Positions 59,631 to 64,000 of a DNA stretch of 64,000 nucleotides are shown here, piece after piece. This DNA comes from Flavobacteriaceae bacterium (GTDB lineage: Bacteria > Bacteroidota > Bacteroidia > Flavobacteriales > Flavobacteriaceae), in assembly GCA_018402205.1 (NCBI GenBank), contig JAGYIX010000003.1, forward strand, positions 248,001 to 312,000, in the 5' to 3' direction. The notes beneath the pieces are model-generated. The model was given only the letters and a program-made list of their open reading frames with translations, had not been told where the DNA came from and did no database searches. Each line of letters begins with the position of its first letter. Positions within the stretch are counted from its first letter, which is position 1. The translations under genes were made by a program, and so were the position numbers.

Positions 59631-61673
59631 TTACTCCGGGTATTCTATTCGAACGTGATAAATATTGGTGAGCTTCTTCTTTAAAACCTTTTTAATTTGT
59701 TCAATCTCCTTAAGCGTAATAGATGCTGCATCAAATTGTCCACTCTCTACTTGGGTGTCAATAATACGCTCAACAAAAGTATCTATAGCCTCGTAGGTGG
59801 GCTGGTTGAGACTCTTACTCGCAGCCTCAACAGCATCGCACATCATCAAAATAGCTGATTCTTTAGAAAAGGGCGTAGGGCCGGCGTACCTGAAGTCGTC
59901 TTCGTTAGCCTCTCCGTTTAGCTCCATTTCTTTTTTGTAGAAATAATAAATTAGGCTATTTCCGTGATGAGTGCGAATAAAATCAATAATGCGATCCGGT
60001 ATATTGTGTTTTCGCGCAATTTCAACACCTTTAAGAACATGCCTTCTGATAATATCAGCGCTCTCTTGAGGTTCAAGATCTTCATGCGGATTGGTTCCTA
60101 ACACCTGGTTCTCTGTAAAAAACTCAGGCTGCGCCATTTTACCTATATCGTGATAAAGCGCCCCCACCCTAAGCAATAAACTGTTTGCTCCAACTGCATT
60201 GGCCGAAGCCTCACATAAATTAGCCACCTGCAGGCTATGGTTAAAAGTTCCGGGGGCCTTTTCACTAAGTTCTTTTAACAGCTTAGAGTTTGTATCTGAA
60301 AGCTCAAGTAATGAAACGTCAGAAACGAGTCCGAAGATCTTTTCAAACAGATAAATCAGTGGTTGAGCAAACAGCGTAATCATTCCATTGAGCACAAACA
60401 ATAAAAGAATCTGGTAGTCTATGGCAACATATCCGCCTTGGTTAAGACCGTGAAAGGCTATATAAGAAATGAGGTATACGACAGTAATTTGAAAGGCGGC
60501 CGTAAATAAATTCGTGCGTTTTTGAAGTTCATTAGACCCTATCATAACCACCACCCCAGCTACGATTTGTAAGAAAACAAATTCGTAGGCGCTTGAAATA
60601 GTCATAGCGATGATCAGAATAGTCAGAATGTGGGTAAACAGCGCCACTCGTGCGTCAAAGAAGTTTTTTAATACAAGTGGAAGTATGCTTAGTGGTGAAA
60701 GGTATACAAAGCGCTCGTCTATATCTACAAGCAGTGTGGTTATCAATACCATGAGCACAATGTTGAGGTAAACAAAAGCCAATTGGTTGCTATTCTCAAA
60801 AATATCTCTTCGGTATTTCCGCAGGTATAACATCAATAGAATAAGTACAAGCGAAACAAGCACACTATAGGCTAGAAAAATATACAGGGTATTTGATTCC
60901 TCAATTAGAGTAGATTGATATTCGTATTTTAAAGACTCCAATATTTGAAAGTTTTCTGCCTCAATAATCTCTCCTTTCGCCACCATTAAACTGCCTTCTG
61001 GAACAAGCCCACGAGTTAAAGAAATCTGCTCTAGTTGCGACTGAAATGCAGATTCGGTTAAGGATTGGTTGAGTCGAGCATTTACCCCTATTACTTCAGA
61101 AAGTAGCTGTTTTACCTGGCTGAACTGATTACTTGAAAAGTCAGACGAGCTAAGGTTCTGAATATTCTCTTTATGCTGAACAAGCGATCGGGCTTGCTCT
61201 TTCGGATAAATAATCGCCTGATTTTCTCGCACTAACTTCACCTGACCCACAAACTCGACTTCTTCTCCAAAAACAATAGCTTTTTGAATAGAATCTAACC
61301 AAAAGATCAACTGATTTTCAAGCTGCGTACGAAAGCTATTTGAAACGTTTTGATCTATAAAGCGCTCTTCAATTAGTCGTTTCAATTTCGTTGCCTGAAT
61401 TAGCGCGACATTATCGTCATAGTCAAAGTAAAATACTTTGTTTTTGGCTACCGTCTCTCTCTCAGCCTTGAGCTGCTCTTCTGTTTTTTTAATCGAAAAA
61501 TCAAAAGGAGCGTAGAGGGTTTCATAGCGCCAAGGTCGGCCCTGGGTATATTCGTAATTAAAGGCGCGCTGCGAAGGAAAGATCCATATGATAAGCGCTA
61601 CAGAGCCGGCAACAAGAAATATTGAAAACAAAAGAAAACGCAGACGCTGGGCGTCAAACGAGAATCGAGACAT
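59631..61673 (-). CDS. 7TM-HD receptor with HDIG phosphohydrolase domain (PgpH-like)
   Basis: 680 residues. One N-terminal membrane helix (about 12-30) and an extracytoplasmic 7TMR-HDED domain (about 45-245) are followed by seven membrane helices (about 255-465) and a cytoplasmic HD domain. The metal-binding His-Asp is in LRVGALYHDIGKMAQPEFF (about 500-512), preceded by FNHSLQVANLCEASANAVGAN and followed by IIRRHVLKGVEIA and FIRTHHGNSLIYYFY. PgpH-type relatives degrade the second messenger cyclic di-AMP; whether this organism makes that nucleotide is not shown here. The gene stands alone, divergent from the NlpC/P60 gene. Confidence 0.92.
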   Translation of the reverse strand: MSRFSFDAQRLRFLLFSIFLVAGSVALIIWIFPSQRAFNYEYTQGRPWRYETLYAPFDFSIKKTEEQLKAERETVAKNKVFYFDYDDNVALIQATKLKRLIEERFIDQNVSNSFRTQLENQLIFWLDSIQKAIVFGEEVEFVGQVKLVRENQAIIYPKEQARSLVQHKENIQNLSSSDFSSNQFSQVKQLLSEVIGVNARLNQSLTESAFQSQLEQISLTRGLVPEGSLMVAKGEIIEAENFQILESLKYEYQSTLIEESNTLYIFLAYSVLVSLVLILLMLYLRKYRRDIFENSNQLAFVYLNIVLMVLITTLLVDIDERFVYLSPLSILPLVLKNFFDARVALFTHILTILIIAMTISSAYEFVFLQIVAGVVVMIGSNELQKRTNLFTAAFQITVVYLISYIAFHGLNQGGYVAIDYQILLLFVLNGMITLFAQPLIYLFEKIFGLVSDVSLLELSDTNSKLLKELSEKAPGTFNHSLQVANLCEASANAVGANSLLLRVGALYHDIGKMAQPEFFTENQVLGTNPHEDLEPQESADIIRRHVLKGVEIARKHNIPDRIIDFIRTHHGNSLIYYFYKKEMELNGEANEDDFRYAGPTPFSKESAILMMCDAVEAASKSLNQPTYEAIDTFVERIIDTQVESGQFDAASITLKEIEQIKKVLKKKLTNIYHVRIEYPE

Positions 61674-61750
61674 AAATACGAATCAAAGTAGTTGTAAAAA
61701 TAGGGAATATTGTTTTTTAGTATTTTCGCGCTGAACACTACCATAAACCC

Positions 61751-62521
61751 TTGAATAACAGCCACGGAATTTGCGCCCTTAGCGTTATCAATATGTACCG
61801 AGAGCCAAGCGAAGCAAGCGTTATTGTAAATCAGCTACTCTACGGTGATCACTTTGAAGTACTTAGCACTCAAAAGTTTTGGTCGGCTATTCGCATGCAC
61901 TACGATAAAACAGAAGGCTTTATTCTCAACAGCTTGTACTCGGGTATTTCAACTGCCGCTGCTAACGGCTTAGAAGACTATTCTAAGGCCATTTACAACC
62001 AAAATCTCACCCATTACGCTTTAGTAGACACGCATGGAGCTTTGCCGCTTCTTATAGGTTCACGATTAGACACTATAGATCTTATAGGCCATACCTCTGA
62101 CCTTAAGACCGATGACTTTCAGGCCAATGGTTTAAGTCTTAGCGAAAATCTAGTGAATACGGCACTTAAATACATGTATGCCCCCTATATGCTAGGCGGA
62201 AAATCCCCTTTTGGCATTGATGCGAGCGGTTTTACCCAGATGGTCTACAAAACCTGTCATTTATTTCTTTATAGAGACATCGAATCTCAATCAAAACAGG
62301 GCCAAACACTTTCATTTATAGAAGAAAGTAAACCAGGAGATCTCGCTTTTTTTGACAACAATGAAGGAGAATTAATTCATGTTGGTATTGTACTTCCAAA
62401 TAATTATATCATTCACGCACATGGGTGTGTTCGTATCGATCGTTTAGACCATACGGGTATTTTTAATCCCGCATTAAGTCAATATACCCACACCCTAAGA
62501 GTGCTCAAATCACTTCAATAA
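61751..62521 (+). CDS. NlpC/P60-like protein with SH3 domains, catalytic Cys replaced by Ala
   Basis: 256 residues from a TTG start (no ATG suits). An N-terminal SH3b-like region (about 1-65: GICALSVINMYREPSEASVIV, FWSAIRMHYDKTEGFI) is followed by a second SH3-like segment and an NlpC/P60 fold. The nucleophile motif, normally DCSGF, reads I-D-A158-S-G-F, encoded GAT GCG AGC. The catalytic His (LIHVGIVL) and the third polar residue (IIHAHG) remain. There is no signal peptide. Without the Cys it should not hydrolyse cell-wall peptides and may instead bind them (inference), unless the base change is an error. Confidence 0.85.
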   Translation: MNNSHGICALSVINMYREPSEASVIVNQLLYGDHFEVLSTQKFWSAIRMHYDKTEGFILNSLYSGISTAAANGLEDYSKAIYNQNLTHYALVDTHGALPLLIGSRLDTIDLIGHTSDLKTDDFQANGLSLSENLVNTALKYMYAPYMLGGKSPFGIDASGFTQMVYKTCHLFLYRDIESQSKQGQTLSFIEESKPGDLAFFDNNEGELIHVGIVLPNNYIIHAHGCVRIDRLDHTGIFNPALSQYTHTLRVLKSLQ

Positions 62522-62556
62522 AAAAGGCCCCCTTTTACGAGAGCCTTTAGCACTAT

Positions 62557-62576
62557 TAGTTTGTTAAAATAAACTA
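62557..62576. terminator. Weak stem-loop between convergent genes
   Basis: TAGTTT/AAACTA pair around an AT-rich loop between the NlpC/P60 gene and the TPR gene; the TPR stop is inside it. An additional short stem AAAGGC/GCCTTT lies at 62523-62548. Neither has a convincing T-tract. Confidence 0.3.
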
Positions 62577-63845
62577 GGATTGCTCCATAAGCTCGAGAAT
62601 TCTCTTAAAGTTCTCGTTGTCGCCTAGGGCCCCATAAAGGTTCTTTAACTGAGTTAAAATATCATTATTCGACGGAAGATTCTCTAATGCAGACTCTAAT
62701 ACAGCAGCACTTTCTTTAAATAACTCTTCCTTCTGCTCTTTTAACGCATCGTACTTGTCTAAATCCGATTTCTTCGCTGACATGGCCAGTGTATTCATTT
62801 CATCCACAAGCGCGTTACCTTCGTTTACGTAAGTAGAAGACAAGTTTAAAACGGCGTTAATATAGGTAGGATCAATCTCCAAGGTCTTGCGGTAGGCCGC
62901 ACGCGCCTCTTGAATATTTCCTTGCTCAGAGCTAATCACTCCGATGTTGTATTGCAAATCTGGATTATTTGGATCTATCTCCGAAGCCTGATTCATCAAT
63001 TCTTTAAACTTATCCGGTTGCCCAAGGGTGTAGTATAGGTTCGCCTTGTTTAGCAAAAGTGCAACATCAGACGGATTTTGGGCCTGGGCCTCATCGTATG
63101 CTTTTAAAGCTTCTTCGTTGCGTCCTTGTTGCTGGTATATGAGAGCAATATTTTTTACTACCTCAGATCGCTTTGAAGGGGTCGTTTCGTCTTTAGAGTC
63201 TTTATGCGTTCCTCCCTTTACGTATAAATCGCGCGTTGCTTTGTCAAAATACTCCATTTCAGAGGTCTCCACATTGATCGCTCCGAAACGCTTCTCGCTT
63301 CCGTCGTAATTGATATCTCGCAATTGAATGTAGTAGTCTAAAGCCTGATCAAAGTCTGAACCATTAACCGCAGATCCAGCTGCATAATAAAGAAAAAGCG
63401 TGTCTCTAGGACTTAATCGGTAGCTCTGATACAATTTTCTGGCAGCATCTGAATAATTGGCAGCTTTCTGGTCTTCAACGGCCATGTTTACGTAATCGTT
63501 CGCAATCTGATTCATCGAACCCATTGCAGCATCTGAATACTTGGGTTTACCCGAAGCATTTTCCAAAGCAATTAAAGACTCATAAGCCTTAATAGCGGCG
63601 GGGTAACGCTCTACGTCTCCCGACTGAGCTAATTTTAAAGACGCGTCGCCTAAGAGTGAAAAGTAGTCTGCCTGATATTTATCTTCTGCAGATTCTATTG
63701 AAGCCGATAGCGGCTCGAGAATGGAGAGTGCTTCGGCAGCGTCTCCCTTTTTAAAAGCCTTAGAGGCATCTTTAAGTTCATCTTTTTGAGCCGATGCAGC
63801 AAGTGTAACTCCCACTGACAAGGCGAAAAGCACTATTTTTTTCAT
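62574..63845 (-). CDS. Secreted tetratricopeptide-repeat protein
   Basis: 423 residues with a signal peptide (MKKIVLFALSVGVTLAASA). Most of the mature protein is TPR helical repeats, the clearest being VKNIALIYQQQGRNEEALKA, VALLLNKANLYYTLGQPDKF, PDLQYNIGVISSEQGNIQEA and the next, YRKTLEIDPTYINAVLNLSS. TPR proteins act as scaffolds; a periplasmic or outer-membrane-associated role is likely. The gene lies 42 bp downstream of the gene ending at 63888, possibly in the same transcription unit. No enzymatic motif. Confidence 0.9.
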   Translation of the reverse strand: MKKIVLFALSVGVTLAASAQKDELKDASKAFKKGDAAEALSILEPLSASIESAEDKYQADYFSLLGDASLKLAQSGDVERYPAAIKAYESLIALENASGKPKYSDAAMGSMNQIANDYVNMAVEDQKAANYSDAARKLYQSYRLSPRDTLFLYYAAGSAVNGSDFDQALDYYIQLRDINYDGSEKRFGAINVETSEMEYFDKATRDLYVKGGTHKDSKDETTPSKRSEVVKNIALIYQQQGRNEEALKAYDEAQAQNPSDVALLLNKANLYYTLGQPDKFKELMNQASEIDPNNPDLQYNIGVISSEQGNIQEARAAYRKTLEIDPTYINAVLNLSSTYVNEGNALVDEMNTLAMSAKKSDLDKYDALKEQKEELFKESAAVLESALENLPSNNDILTQLKNLYGALGDNENFKRILELMEQS

Positions 63846-63887
63846 GATAAATAAGTGTCTAGATTTTACAAAATTTTAAAACGCAAT

Positions 63888-64000
63888 TTAGTCTTCTTGC
63901 GGCGTATTACCAATAGGTGACTCGTCAGAATCTATGATTGGCAAATCTCTGAGATCATTTTCAGCTGCCACATCTTCATCTTTCATCACTTTAGCGACTG
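63888..64000 (-). CDS. C-terminal end of a larger gene, possibly gyrA (partial)
   Basis: Only the last 37 codons are inside the window. The visible tail VAKVMKDEDVAAENDLRDLP then IIDSDESPIGNTPQED is acidic and low in complexity, as seen at the C-terminus of DNA gyrase subunit A. In Flavobacteriales gyrA is often followed by a TPR gene like the one here. Identification by tail composition and neighbour only, so it is weak. Confidence 0.35.
   Translation of the reverse strand, partial: VAKVMKDEDVAAENDLRDLPIIDSDESPIGNTPQED

Overview
The window is a chromosomal segment from a Bacteroidota bacterium, most likely of the order Flavobacteriales. The evidence is a set of phylum-typical genes: the bacillithiol genes bshA and bshB1, a fused ccsBA cytochrome c maturation gene, DUF4290 and START-like proteins, a class II (animal-type) UDP-glucose dehydrogenase, a glycoside hydrolase family 3/beta-lactamase-like fusion, and a MurA with Asp in place of the catalytic Cys. 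Many starts carry the Bacteroidota -7 promoter motif TAnnTTTG a few bases upstream, and clear Shine-Dalgarno sequences are scarce. Coding density is high and nearly every gene is housekeeping. No rRNA, CRISPR array or prophage is visible.

Layout. 1-7 kb: a thioesterase end, a secreted protein, an M28 peptidase lipoprotein, tRNA-His, then bshB1 and ccsBA. 7-8.8 kb: the overlapping chain DUF2520-kdsC-maf. 8.8-12.9 kb: a light/oxidative-stress group (SRPBCC protein, SDR lacking its catalytic Tyr, photolyase, pirin, BLUF photosensor). 12.9-20.8 kb: murA, DUF4290 and DUF493 genes, a frameshifted ATPase, recQ, fmt, HU, yqgE, a degenerate class IV aminotransferase and a START-like protein. 20.9-21.4 kb: tRNA-Met followed by an unusual structured, tandemly repeated non-coding region. 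21.4-32.5 kb: csp, purC, phoH, SAM hydrolase, dnaN, mnmE, an MFS carrier, cysE-cysM and ugd-epimerase. 32.5-41.1 kb (leftward): an envelope/redox operon from an amidase through MlaD and two Fe-S proteins to GH3 and bshA. 41.2-55.9 kb: lptD, ridA; leftward tamB-pfkA-gap-kinase; rightward tsaD-rsmE-AI-2E-methyltransferase. 55.9-56.7 kb: a second and third structured non-coding element around tRNA-Arg. 56.4-59.3 kb: a small AT-rich mobile island flanked by 27-bp direct repeats, with a decayed tyrosine integrase, an intact serine recombinase and an excisionase-like protein. 59.3-64 kb: tRNA-Pro, tRNA-Ser, an HD-domain phosphodiesterase, an NlpC/P60 protein whose catalytic Cys is Ala, a TPR protein and the end of a gene that may be gyrA.

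The best candidate for something undescribed is a recurrent architecture of about 123-133 bp seen three times with unrelated sequence: inverted terminal repeat, terminator hairpin, central T-rich/A-rich palindrome, second hairpin, inverted terminal repeat. Two copies begin within 0-7 nt of a tRNA 3' end, and their outer flanks are tandemly duplicated (107 bp x 2 and 78 bp x 3). They may be paired terminators or a non-autonomous palindromic repeat.

Limits: family assignments come from motif recognition without database searches, and residue alignments for the 'missing catalytic residue' calls rest on recalled family consensus.
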